Origin: Lampris incognitus
Taxonomy: Eukaryota > Chordata > Actinopteri > Lampriformes > Lampridae
Assembly: GCF_029633865.1 (NCBI RefSeq)
Contig: NC_079220.1
Span: 56,078,477 to 56,142,476 of the forward strand
Reading direction: 5' to 3'
Length of the DNA stretch: 64,000 bases
Below the pieces are notes generated by a model. It did not search any database. It had not been told where the DNA came from and saw only the letters and a program-made list of their open reading frames with translations. How positions within the stretch are numbered: position 1 is the first letter of the stretch; each line of letters begins with the position of its first letter. Below, in pieces: positions 22,301 through 35,400 of this stretch. Made by a program: the position numbers and the translations under genes.

Positions 22301-25300
22301 GGCCGGTCTCATTACTGGGTTTTTCTCTTTCCTCCACTCGGTTGTTGAAGCATGGATGAAGTATGCAGCGCCCTACCTGAGATGAGTCTCCGTCAGTGCT
22401 GAGCAGCGGCAGAAAGACCCACCTTACCCTTGAAAATGTCCTGTGGCGTTAACCAATGTAGAACGCTCAATGCTGTGGCGTAGGGAAGAAACAAATCGCC
22501 ACCTGTCAGAAAGATGAATGGGGAGACTTGTTGGCACGCCAACTGCGGCTCGCCCACCCCGATATCAAGTCGTTGCGTTACAGCCTCTGCAGAATTTGAC
22601 CTTTTCACTTTTATTGAGTCTTACGCTTCCTCTCACATTGTCGATTTGGGGTTCCCCGCCGTCTCTTATCGTCACGTTATGTTACAAAAGTCAGACTTTA
22701 TCTTGGAGTAATTTTACTAACTGGCACATTATGATCTGTCCGTCTCCAGCCAACAGATGTCCCACCAGTAAGATGGCCATGCATCCTACAGAGTCTTCTG
22801 GCGTTGCTCTCCGGAAAGCCGCTGCGGGAAGACAGGTACGGCCCTAGTCAGAGGCAGCTACCCGGCAGAACAAACTGTCAGCTCCTTTAACTAACGCACT
22901 AATATATGCACAGGACTATCACCACAATGAACTCCACATGTCCATTAAGCTCTAGAAGTTGTGTGCTGTTGATTTTAAGAAAACGGTGCATGCTGCCAGC
23001 TCGTCCTGTCTTCTCTAATACCGGCCGGGCCTCCTTGTTTCTTCTGCATGCAGTGTAACCAGAACCATGACACCCCACTGCTTCACTGGGTTTGAGCTGC
23101 CGTTTTGTGTACAGTGAAACCAAGGCCACTCCCTTAGCACTACTGAGCCTGGGCCAAGACTGAATACATGCCAAACCACGTGACTAATTACGAGTCAGAT
23201 GAGGGCATACCGTGTCATCGTCACAACAGAGAGGAGATGGACGGACATTTAGGCCATATGTGCGGCTGAGATTTGGATGACACATCTCAGGGTTTGTCAG
23301 CTTTTGAAAGGAAGCCAGAACGTGAATCTGAGCTCACGCCAGGAGTGGTTGGGGAACCTGGGGCCCAGAACAGTGAACCCGCTGCTGAATCTCCATAACT
23401 CTGCTAGCAGCCCAGGGCAGATCGTAGGCGCCGGCCAGTGCAGCCGGACGCCATGTTCTGTGCGACGAAGGTGAGAGTACGAGTCCGTGGCAATTCGATG
23501 TAGCGTCCTTATATGCATAGGGTCTGCTCTGTCTCTGCTCATATGTATTTGCCCAGGTGGCTGTTGTAATGAGGCATGAACAGTGCAGGGAGCTGAAGCC
23601 CCTGCAGCAGTCACATATGTCTTTGCAGCTCTGCGCTGCATGCGGTGTGCGTTTGATGCCTCTGGCGTATGGAAAAGGGTGATAACGACGTAGCTGCTGC
23701 CGCCGTGCACACAGATTCTTAAATGTGAAGACGCTGCATGCATGCATTTTAGCATGGGCGGGCAAAAACAAACACACATGCATGCAGAAATGTCCAAGTT
23801 CTCACACAATATTTAGCTGCCAGTCTACCGGTCAATGCCAGTATTCTTCCTGCTTTCCACTTTTTAACTCTAAGAACTTAACAATCTCCGCTTAGCACTC
23901 TGTCCTCTAACACACACAATAAACTCTCAGCACCCACAATTAAACAGACACACATGCATCTTTAGATAGATAGACCACACACACGCACACACACCTAAAT
24001 GCATCACCCCAAAACCTTAAAAATGTCACAGGCTCATGAGCACAATAATAGAAGCTGATGATTGGTCGCTTTTCTCCCTGCCCTCTTTTTTGGCCCCCCT
24101 CCTCCCTCCCCAAATCATTATCAGTATTCGTGAAGACCATCATCGTTCAGCCATTTCCATCAGACCCCCACCCACCCCATCCCCCCCATCCAACAGTCTT
24201 TGCTCTCCTCCCACATTCAAGCATCTTCTCTCACACGCTCCGGAGAGGGAGCAGGGAGGTGTGGCAAGGGCTGTGTAAGTAAAACCCCCATCCCCCCCTC
24301 CCCCCCTTCTGTATTTTCTTCTAAAGCTTGTGCCCCTGCACTCCCCTGTTCTCCAGCATCTTTGTGTCCATGTGCTAGCAGCCAATTTTCTCTGCACGGA
24401 CGGTCCTTGCTGCATTCCCCCCTCTTCTTCTTCTTCTCCTCCAGCCCCCCCCCCCCCCAATTGATGGTGGCTTAACCATAGGCTAACCTCGTCACGCTCC
24501 CACAACCGCGACCAACCGCCCCCTCACACCCCCCCCCCAGCAGCTTCCATCTCCCCACTGAGCCCACCCCCACCACAACATACACACACGAATACACACA
24601 CGCACACACACACACTCCACTCAGCGTAGCTTGGCAAGCACAGCATTGTGAGACTGAAGGCAGCCTCGGTGTGTGGAGAAGGTTTTCCCAGTACAGAGGA
24701 GGAGGAGAGGGGAGATGATGGAGGCCAGCTTTGACACCGAGGAGAGCTTTGACGATCCCTCCTGTCTTGCCCCACAGCCCCCCGGCTCCGTCTCACCCGC
24801 CAAGAGGCAGATCAAGGAGGTCAAGGAAACCAAGATAACTGTGAGTACCTCAGAGACTCAACTTCATCCTCGCTCCCTCTTTCTCCTTCCTCCTCCTGTT
24901 TTCCTTTAGCAGGTGCTCCCTTTCTCTCCTTCTGTTGTTTTCCCTCGGGGGAAAGCCTACCCGTGCATATAGAGGTGACGTCTCTCAGCCGAATGCAGGA
25001 AAGAAAAGAAATTAAAATCCTCTGTTATTTTCTTGTTTTTGCCAGCATGTCACATCTGGAGACACCCACTCCGATTCCCCCTTTCGACAGTTTCTGGTCG
25101 TGAGAATGAATTTGTTGGACTCGCGTCCTCTCCGGCCACTATAGTACATCCAGACGTCTTGTTGGCTCCGGGGAAGTATGAGTGCGGAGCAGCATAGGGG
25201 ATCCTCTGTCGACGTGCTATTGCATACACTGGCGTGAATGAAGGACTGTCTGCGAGTCGTGCTAATTGTGTCTTGTGGACTGGCCGGGGTTTACTACATG

Positions 25301-28300
25301 GGATTGAAGAACAGCTGATTTTTTTTTTGAGGTAGGGGCGGGGGGTTGCAGACACCTGTCAGAGATCCATTTACCGTTTCCAGATGCATGCTGAAACTTT
25401 TTTTTTGTTGTTGTTATTTTTTCCCCCACCCTCCATCCCTTCCCCTTCCTGTTTGTGCAAAGCCACTGTAGACTTTAAGCAGGAGCAGATGCAAACGCAG
25501 CTGCCAGGTAGCCTATCAAGTTTCACTCCGCTGCCGCGGCTTTGAGACGTCTTATGCACACAAAGGCTTTGTAGTAGCGCTGCAGACAACTGCAGGTATT
25601 TTTAGTACCTTGCTGTCTCGTCTGTGTCAGATAGAGGACTCATCTGGGTCTTCAAGGTGTCGTTTTTCCATCCTTGTTTTGCTCGGTGTGGCGTGGCGTG
25701 TCCACCCCCCGACAAAAAGCGGTCCGTCCACTAATCCGCTGAGACCATGCAGGTCACACTACACTGCAGTTGTTGCCCGCTCAACGTTTTCAGTATTTAG
25801 AGAGTGAGAACTCCCTAGTTAGCTTACTTTAGCAACCGCTCCCACCTCCTAGTCTGTGGGAGCAAGCACTCAGACTATAATGTCTGCGCATATGCCAGTA
25901 CTGATGAGGCGTGTGGTGCTCGTGGTGTGTGACAGGTCATCTAGTAGACTTCAGGAGTTGAGTAATGTCTTTATTGTGTTCAGCAGGACACATCAGAATC
26001 CATGTGAAATTATGAATCCGTCTTGAGTTGCTCCAACACCGGTGCTGGTTACGTAATCCTTTGGTTCTTACTGATTAATGTGGGAGGCGAGGAGAGTGTG
26101 TGTTAGTGTGGCGGCGGCGGTGGCGACGGCGTGCTGGGCTCTGCAAGCAGACACAGAGGTGGTTCTGTGTCTCCCAGGGCTGATTTTGCACTCGGTGGGC
26201 TCCAGAGCTGACCTGCCAGAGCCACGGGTGCCGTCACTCCGGCTATTGTGAAAAGCCCACAGACCTGTGAGAGATGCAGCGAGTCCAGTTTCCATGGTGA
26301 CAAAAGCAATAGCACTGATTAATGGGTGTTGAGATGGAAAATACTGCCATGGGAAAGAAGAAACCACTCACATATTCCCTGAATACATACTGTGTGTGGG
26401 GGAAAAAAGAAAAGAGAAATCCCTTTTCTCTCCCTTTTTCCTTTCTTACTTTTTCAAAGGCTGTCTTTATACGTCTATTGTGGGCACATTTTGCTGTGGT
26501 TTTGTAGAAGCGGTAATACATTCCTTTGCAGCGTGACATCGTGAAAGTGGGTTTTCACAGCACATAACACATTTTTAAACACTTCAGATGGAGACGATAG
26601 AGCAAATGTGTGACTTCTGATAAGATTTTTTCCCAAAAAAAAATAATAATCAAACAGTCTTGCGGTGCAGTTTAAAATCACCCCCATTGCTCCTGCACCG
26701 TGCTGTAGTGACATGACATACGGTGTCATCGTGCTGTAGTGACATGACATACGGCGTCATCGTGCTGTAGTGACGTGACATACGGCGTCGTCGTGCTGTA
26801 GTGACATGACATACGGCGTCATCGTGCTGTAGTGACGTGACATACGGCGTCATCGTGCTGTAGTGACATGACATACGGCGTCATCGTGCTGTAGTGACAT
26901 GACATACGGCGTCATCGTGCTGTAGTGACATGACATACGGCGTCATCGTGCTGTAGTGACGTGACATACGGCGTCATCGTGCTGTAGTGACATGACATAC
27001 GGCGTCATTGTGCTGTAGTGACATGACATACGGTGTCATCGTGCTGTAGTGACATGACATACGGCGTCATCGTGCTGTAGTGACGTGACATACGGCGTCA
27101 TTGTGCTGTAGTGACATGACATACGGCGTCATCGTGCTGTAGTGACGTGACATACGGCGTCATCGTGCTGTAGTGACGTGACATACGGCGTCATCGTGCT
27201 GTAGTGACGTGACATACGGCGTCATCGTGCTGTAGTGACATGACATACGGCGTCATCGTGCTGTAGTGACATGACATACTGCGTCATCGTGCTGTAGTGA
27301 CATGACATACGGCGTCATCGTGCTGTAGTGACATGACATACGGCGTCATCGTGCTGTAGTGACATGACATACTGCGTCATCGTGCTGTAGTGACATGACA
27401 TACGGCGTCATCGTGCTGTAGTGACATGACATACGGTGTCATAAAGATAGCGTTGCAGCCTGATAATGGGTGATAACAGTTAAATCTATAGGGTGACGCC
27501 GGCCCACAAAGGTACCTTTTTGTTTGCCTGTGATACAGCTGGCATTACACAACCTTCTACACCTCCCGTTGTCATGGAGACATGCACACACATGATGGGT
27601 GGAATTATACAGTCCAGACACCATGCCTGATGCATCAGAGAGGACAGATGCTGTAACCTTGTCTTCACCTTGTCCTGTCTGTCACGATGACCAGCGGATC
27701 GCCAGGGGCTGAAGAGAATATGCATTAGTCCTCGATGTTTCCCATCATTACTGAATATTCGTGCCGGCGCGTTTTGACTTGTTGCTGTACCGTGTTCGGG
27801 TCAGACACTGGGAATGTCGGCGCATCATTTGGGCCCGGTGGGTGGCAGAACTTGGGTGCATTATTTTGACTTGAATCCAGGAGAGCAATCGGTCCTGATG
27901 GAATGAGCTTGTCTAAAACGAACGAGAGGAGAATAGTGCAGAAGTCTTAGGACTGTTTTGTTGCAGGAGGGTGAATTACGGCAAAAGTAATTTGTTGCAT
28001 AGCAACAGGGGCCGATGCACAGCAGCTGAGATCTGCAGCCCTTTTCTTATAAAAGGGTGAGCGAGCGAGTGAGAGAATACGCGAATGAGTGAATAAGCGA
28101 GTGATTCGGGGGGTGAGCGAGTGAGCAAGCGAGTGAGAGAGTGGGTGAGCGAGCTAGTGAGGGATGTGGACTAGTGTGGTGTGTAGAGCTTTTTGTTTTA
28201 AATGCTGCTCATGGGCCACTTGATCCCGCTGTTTCGTGTAATATTTCTGTCTATTCAGCAAAGGGGAAAAAAGCAAAACAAGAGCTACGGAGTGTGTAAC

Positions 28301-29373
28301 GCAGCATTATAGCTGTGTAGTCTGCATAAATATCCTCGGTAGTACATGTTTATGAGGACAAAATGTCCCGGTGTTAATCCTGCAAACTGGGACTGGTTGT
28401 ACCGTACACTGTGAATCATTCGCAGGCCACAACCTTTCGAGTCCCAGCGTGGGAGCTTGCATTGTCTTCATCAAAGCGAGTTTCCATCCTAGATCCACAA
28501 AATCACCCCCCTCATCACCAGACTCTTCCAAGCATTCATCGCTCATTGAGGTTCTCTGTGTCACGGCAGGGAATCTGTACTGATGTTTGAGTCCCAACTC
28601 CGCTGGAGCGCTCAAAAAGCCCCAAAAGGAGCACTCCGTTAAGGAGACAGACTTGCTTTAGATAAATGGTCTCGTTTTCTGCGAGACGTTGGAGGCAGAT
28701 AAACAATGGCTCATAACAGATGTGGAGCTGGTGTAATGGAAAATCTGGTGCCTATGACAATCAGTGTGATCTCTCAGGCAGAAAATGAACAAAGTGATGG
28801 TTCTCCACACACTCGCACATAGTGTAAATCACGGCGCCGTTGCCTTAGATAAGAAGGTGTCTCCAGTGTTTGTGCTTCTATTGAGGGTTGGTGTGCTGTT
28901 GTTCCTCTCCCGGTGTGTTTCTTTGTCAATAAAACTCACTCCCTCTGTGGGTCTTAGCATGCAGAGTCTGTCGATGGCCAAGAGGGAAGCGCCATTAACG
29001 CATCAGAACCAAGGACCCAGAATGCAAACAAGCAAAAGAATCTCAGCTCACGACCCCAGAAATGTGCGATTCATTGTGATTTCCGTCACAGGCCCGGCGA
29101 TGATTGATGGGATTTATTCAGACCAGGCGGCGCAGCAGCAGTGTTCAGCGCTTGAGTAAGACTGTCGTGAACAGATCAGACAATTCAAAGGAAACTTCAG
29201 CTTTGGTCATGCTGACTATTCTTTGACAGTTTTAAATGAGAAAATAGCTCAGGTTTACATTTTTACATAAATAAAATCTGTAGCTCAAAGACTGAAGATG
29301 CCCCAGTTCCGTTTTGGTCCTTGGTTCAAATTTGGAGGTGTGACGGGCTCATGCTTTTAACTCGGTAAGCAAG

Positions 29374-29425
<52 letters not shown>

Positions 29426-32400
29426 ATACCTTTAACATCTTGTTTGTATGTCTGTGTAGTTTACAGTAGTGGCTGAAATGGCACAGAGGGCATGTTGCTG
29501 TGCCAGGAGGAAGGCTTCACAGATGGCCACCATGACATAATAACAGCCCTCAGAGTAACTGGAGACAGTGTGGACGACAGTGTGTGTATGCAGTCTGAGT
29601 GTTGCTTATGTTTGTCTCCAAAAGCACATATGCATTACGAAGTGCCTAAAGCTAATTTATTTGATGTGTGTGTGTGTGTGTCTGGTCCTAAATAGAGATT
29701 TTCCTCTTGTTTGTAGCGGGTGCATGTGGCTCTCTTCCCTCTCTCTGATTCCCTCTGTCTGATAGCCTTTTGGTCACCATCTTGATGACCAACATCGCCA
29801 TAAGAGTTTGTGCACGCCTCTCTGATGGGTGGGAAGATGGCGGCGCGAATTCACGTTTGCAGCAGCCTCACCCAGTACCGTCCATGCAGTGTCTTTGTCC
29901 ACGTCTGCGTCTAAGTTTGTCTTCGTTTGATGGCTGGGAGAACTGGTGCCGGACTGGCTGGGAGAGCTGGTGCTGGACTGGCTGGGAGAGCCTGGTGTGC
30001 CCAGCTCCGGCCCTGACCGGAGCTGCGTCCAAAGAGGAAACACCGAGGGCGGTCTGATGGGATGCAGAAGCGGGGCAGGCTAAGCTAGCTGCTAGCCCAT
30101 GCAGACCGGCGGTTCCGACAGTCATCCCGGCTGGCGTCCGTTCTCCTGGACAGTGATTTATTTATTTATTTTTGTTTCATTTAGATGTATGTGTTAGTGT
30201 GGATATGTGTGTTCTTGTAGTAGTTTTGAGATATGTGTGTTTGTGTTTGTGGGCTGGGCGAAATCATGTTTCGTTTCTTTCGTGTGCACAAGTGCATGAA
30301 ATGAAATGACACATAAAGTGTTTCTGATACTGATTCTCGCTGTCTCACCAGCGAAACACAAAGGGGGGGGGGCTACAGTATGACCTCACTCTCCAGATGA
30401 TGTCATGCCAAACTACCACCGACCCCAACCTCGCCGCTGCCGCAGCTGTTAGCCGTCACCCTTTGTTAACTCTGAAACTTTTACCTTTTGAAACGGACTC
30501 AGTCTTGGTTTCGTTTTTGTTTCTTTAAATCTTTCTCTGATTCAGATCAACTGTGTCACTTTTCCCCTACCCGGAGAAGGCCCGGAGCAGCAGCTGCTCA
30601 AGCCCGAGGAATGGAGCTACTGCGACTACTTCTGGGTAAGAGGACATTTAGGTCTTACAGAAACTGCACTAAAATACCGCCTCTCTTTTTTCACCCCAAG
30701 CCGACGGTGATCCAAAAGGTTTCAGATATTTCAGTGTTTGTCGGTCTTTTTGAGATGGCCGTGCTTGTAAGGTGATCGGTCAAATCAAAAAACTTCAAGT
30801 CTTCCCTTTGAATGAATATTAATATGGTTTATATGTTGAAGAGGGCGGCGCAGTGGTTAGCGCAGTCGCCTCACAGCAAGAAGGTCCTGGGTTCGAGCCC
30901 CGGGGTAGTCCAACCTGGGGGTCGTCCCGGGTCGTCCTCTGTGTGGAGTTTGCATGTTCTCCCCGTGTCTGTGTGGGTTTCCTCCAGGGGCTCCGGTTTC
31001 CTTCCACAGTCCAAAGACATGTAGGTCAGGTGAGTTGGCGGTCCTAAATTGTCCCTAGGAATAAATGGGTGTGTGTGTGTGGGCCCTGTGATGGCCTGGC
31101 GGCCTGTCCAGGGTGTCTCCCCGCCTGCCGCCCAATGACTGCTGGGATAGGCCCCAGAATCCCCGCCACCCTGAGAGCAGGATGAGCGGTTAGGACAATG
31201 GATGGATGGATGGATGGATGTGTAGAAGACAAATCTGAATACGTAGCAGTCGGTATGCCTCTCACCAGGGCTGTGGGGGCGTGTGTGGTCACTACCACTG
31301 TTATTTCTGCTCCTCTACACAGCTTCCTAGCTGGTCCAACAATCCTCCCATTTCCATAAACTTCCCAACTTAAAGAGTTGGGAAGTTGGGTCAAATCGAT
31401 CAGTCAAGCATTTCTGGTCAACGATGGAGCTTTTTAGTGTAACATTGGTTATCCTGTGTTGATAATTGAGTCTGAGTGCATCGTGTTTGATGGTGTATCA
31501 GGTGTTGAATAAAGGGCAAATAGACACCCTGGATACAACACTTGCCCATCACGGCACCCACACACACACACACACACACAATGGGAAAATAGGATTTCTC
31601 CATTTACCAAACTTGTAAGTCAGTGGGCTGTGGAAGGAAAGTGGAATATGAACCAAACCAAAACACAGGAAATGTAAACTCCATTCAGGTGTCTGGCTTG
31701 CATGGAACCCAGAAATTTCTGTTTTGTGTAGTGCCAAGAAGTTTCAAGACAGCCCAGTGTAAGAAATAAGAAACAATATTACATCTAAAAAAAAGAGGAA
31801 AAAAGAAGGAAGACTGTTGTGTGGCGTTCAGGGTGGAGTTAAGACAGGCACTGGGTGGTAGTGAAGAGTTGCCAGATGACTGGAAAACCCCTGCAGAAAT
31901 AGTGAGGGAGACAGCTAGGAAGGTACTTGGTGTGTCAACAGGACAGAGGAAGGAAGACAAGGAGACTTGGTGGTGGAATGAGGAAGTACAGCAAAGTATA
32001 CCGAGGAAGAGGTTGGCAGAGAAGAAGTGGGATAGTCAGAGAGACGGACCGAGCTGGGAAGGATGTGCAGCAGGTTAGGGTGATCAAGGATAGAGATGGA
32101 AATGTGCTGACAAGCGAGGAGAGTGTGCTAAGAAGGTGGAAGGAATACTTTGAGGGGCTGATGAATGAAGAAAATGAGAGAGAGAGAAGGTTGGATGATG
32201 TAGGGATAGTGAATCAGGAAGTTCAGCGGATTAGCAAGGAGGAAGTGAGGGCAGCTATGAAGAGGATGAAGAGTGGAAAGGCAGTTGGTCCTGATGACAT
32301 ACCTGTGGAGGCATGGAGATGTTTAGGAGAGATGGCAGTGGAGTTTTTAACTAGATTGTTTAACACAATCTTGGAACGCGAGAAGATACCTGAGGAGTGG

Positions 32401-35400
32401 AGAAGAAGCATGCTGGTACCGGTTTTCAAGAACAAGGGTGATGTGCAGAACTGTAACAACTACAGAGGTATAAAGTTGATCAGCCACAGCATGAAGATTT
32501 GGGAAAGGGTAATAGAAGCTAGGTTAAGAGGAGGAGAGGTGATGATCAGCGAGCAGCAGTATGGTTTCATGCCAGGAAAGAGCACCACAGATGTGATGTT
32601 TGTTTTGAGAATGTTGAAGGAGAAGTATAGAGAAGGCCAGAAGGAGTCACATTGTGTCTTTGTAGATTTAGAGAAAGCATAAGACAGGGTGCCGAGAGAG
32701 GAGGTGTGGTATTGTATGAGGAAGTCAGGAGTTGCAGAGAAGTATGTAGGAGTGGTGCAGGATATGGATGAGGGAAGTGTGACAGCGGTGAGGTGTGTGG
32801 TTGGAATGATAGATGGGTTCAAGGTGGAGGTGGGACTACATCAAAGATCAGCTCTGAGCCCTTTCTCATTTGCAATGGTGATGGACAGGTTGACGGACGA
32901 GATCAGGCAGGAGTCTCCATGGACGATGATGTTTGCAGATGACATTGTGATCTGTAGTGAGAGTAGGGTGCAGGTGGAGGAGAGCCTGGAGAGGTGGAGG
33001 TATGCACTGGAGAGAAGAGGAGTGAAAGTCAGTAGGAGCAAGATGGAATACCTATGCGTGAATGAGAGAGAGGACAGTGGAATGGTGAGGATGCAAGGAG
33101 TGGAGGTGATGAAGGCGTATGAGTTTAAATACTTGGGGTCAACTGTCCAAAGTAACTGGGAGTGCAGAAGAGAGGTGAAGAAGAGAGTGCAGGCAGGGTG
33201 GAGTGGGTGGAGAAGAGTGTCAGGAGTGATGTGCGACAGCAGGGTACCAGCAAGAGTTAAAGGGAAGGTTTACAAGATGGTTGTGAGACCAGCTATGTTG
33301 TATGGTTTGGAGACAGTGGCACTGATGAAAAGACAGGAGGAGGAGCTGGAGGTGGCAGAGATGAAGATGATAAGATTTTCACTGGGAGTGATGAAGAAGG
33401 ACAGGATTAGGAACGAGTATATTAGAGGGGCAGCTCAAGTTGGACGGTTTGGAGACAAAGCAAGAGAGGCAAGATTGAGATGGCTTGGACATGTGTGGAG
33501 GAGAGATGCTGGGTATACTGGGAGAAGGATGCTGAATATGGAGCTGCCAGGGAAGAGGAGAAGAGGAAGGCCAAAGAGGAGGTTTATGGATGTGGTGAGG
33601 GAGGAAGATGCAGAGGACAGGAGGAGATGGAAACGGATGATCCGCTGTGGCGCCCCCTAACGGGAGCAGCCAAAAGTAGTAGTAGTAGTAGTAGTGGTAG
33701 TAGTAGTAGTAGTAGATTATATCTAGGAAAAAAACTACTTAACTACATTTGAAAAGTATCAACACATGCTGAGAATCTGAATATTTCCTTTTGCTTCACT
33801 TCTGTTGGTCCAGTTTCCCTGTGGTCATTTACAATGACGTGTGTACATGTCATGACCTGCTGCTCAAATCTACGGTTTTAAATAAGCTCGGCCCCGCTGT
33901 TCCACGTGACGCAGCACATCAAGTCCCCATCACAAACCAGAGAGGGTGCTACACTTCGCTGAGCCCCATTAGGCTTTCTGTCCCACACACACACACACAC
34001 ACACACACAAACCGTTACACACACCGACGCATGCCCTCCTCGACATGCACGTGTGACTCACAAATTCATACATGGCTCCTGACTCACTCCTCCATGCTGA
34101 TGCTCGACCCCCCGCCCCACGCACACTTCAGCGTAAGCAACACGGGGGGGGGGGGGCTGTTTGACGTTCTGTCCGTGAATTTAATTCCTATCTTCCTGAT
34201 TGATGGTCTCCTCTCCCTCAGGCTGACAAGAAAGACCCCCAGGGGGCCACCTCTGTGGCCGGTTTCGAGGTCCTGCTGCAGAAGCAACTGAAAGGCAAAC
34301 AGATGCAGAAAGAGATGGCGGAGTTCATCCACGAGAGGTAACATGCACGACAGCGTCGTGTCTGGACATCGCTGGAGGCGCTCCGGTGTTTGTTGACACG
34401 ACCAAGGGGAGACGGGTGCGTCGTTAAGGCCGCGAGGAGAACGGGCTATTATTAGCTGCCGACCGCCCGCCCGCCCGCCCGCCCGCCTCATGTCGAGGCA
34501 TGTCTAATGTGTCGATAACAGAGTGGCGTTATCACCGTGCCATCTCGGTATACATAATCCATCCCAGTCTTCTTCTGCCCTTCAGCTACGTGGCGCCGTG
34601 GATAATTTGAGATAATCATCTGTTTCTGTCCCGCGTTTGGGGTCAAGTCCAGCATTTTCATGTGAAAGCTCAGGTACTTGCCTTCAAACCATCCCAACTG
34701 GGGACACGTCTCCATCCCACACGGGGCTGGCTTTCACCGCCCATTACAGGTAGACATGTATAAGAGCAGGCGTCCGGGTGGCGTGGCGGTCTATTCCGTT
34801 GCCTACCAACACGGGGCTCGCCGGTTCGAATCCCCGTGTTACCTCCGGCTTCGTTGGGCATCCCTACAGACACAATTGGCTGCGTCTGTGGGTGGGAAGC
34901 TGGGTGAGGGTGTGTGTCCTGGTCGCTGCACTAGCGCCTCCTCTGGTTGGTCGGGGCGCCTGTTCAGGGGGGGAACTGGGGGGAATAGCGTGATCCTCCC
35001 ACGCGCTACGTGCCCCTGGTGAAACTCCTCACTGTCAGGTGAAAAGAAGCGGCTGGTGACTCCACATGTATGGGAGGAGGCATGTGGTAGTCTGCAGCCC
35101 TCCCCGGATCAGCGGAGGGGGTGGAGCAGAGACCGGGACGGCTCGGAGGAGTGGGGTAATTGGCCAAGTACAGTTGGGGATGAGGGGGGGGGTCAAAAAA
35201 AAGAAAAAGAACTGTATAAGAGCAGTGATATTTACTATATATTACATCCAATATGTTTTCTCTGTGTCGTGCTAAAAAATGATGTTCTCACTTTGTAGAA
35301 AATAACGAGTTCCTTCCACTCACCACTGCCAACTTTATCCCCAAATTATTTCTGGTATAGATCTTTTGTGTTTCCGACAAGAAGCTCGTCTTGATTTTAA

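Noticed and set aside
24673-24714. Earlier start for the gas7 short form
   Set aside because: The upstream in-frame codon is GTG, not ATG; the adjacent ATGs at 24715 and 24718 are the first proper starts.
26650-26874. ORFs with repeated CHVTTARR- or MSRHYSTM-type peptides in the satellite
   Set aside because: They mirror the 31-bp repeat; three units (93 bp) return to frame, so open runs are expected by chance.
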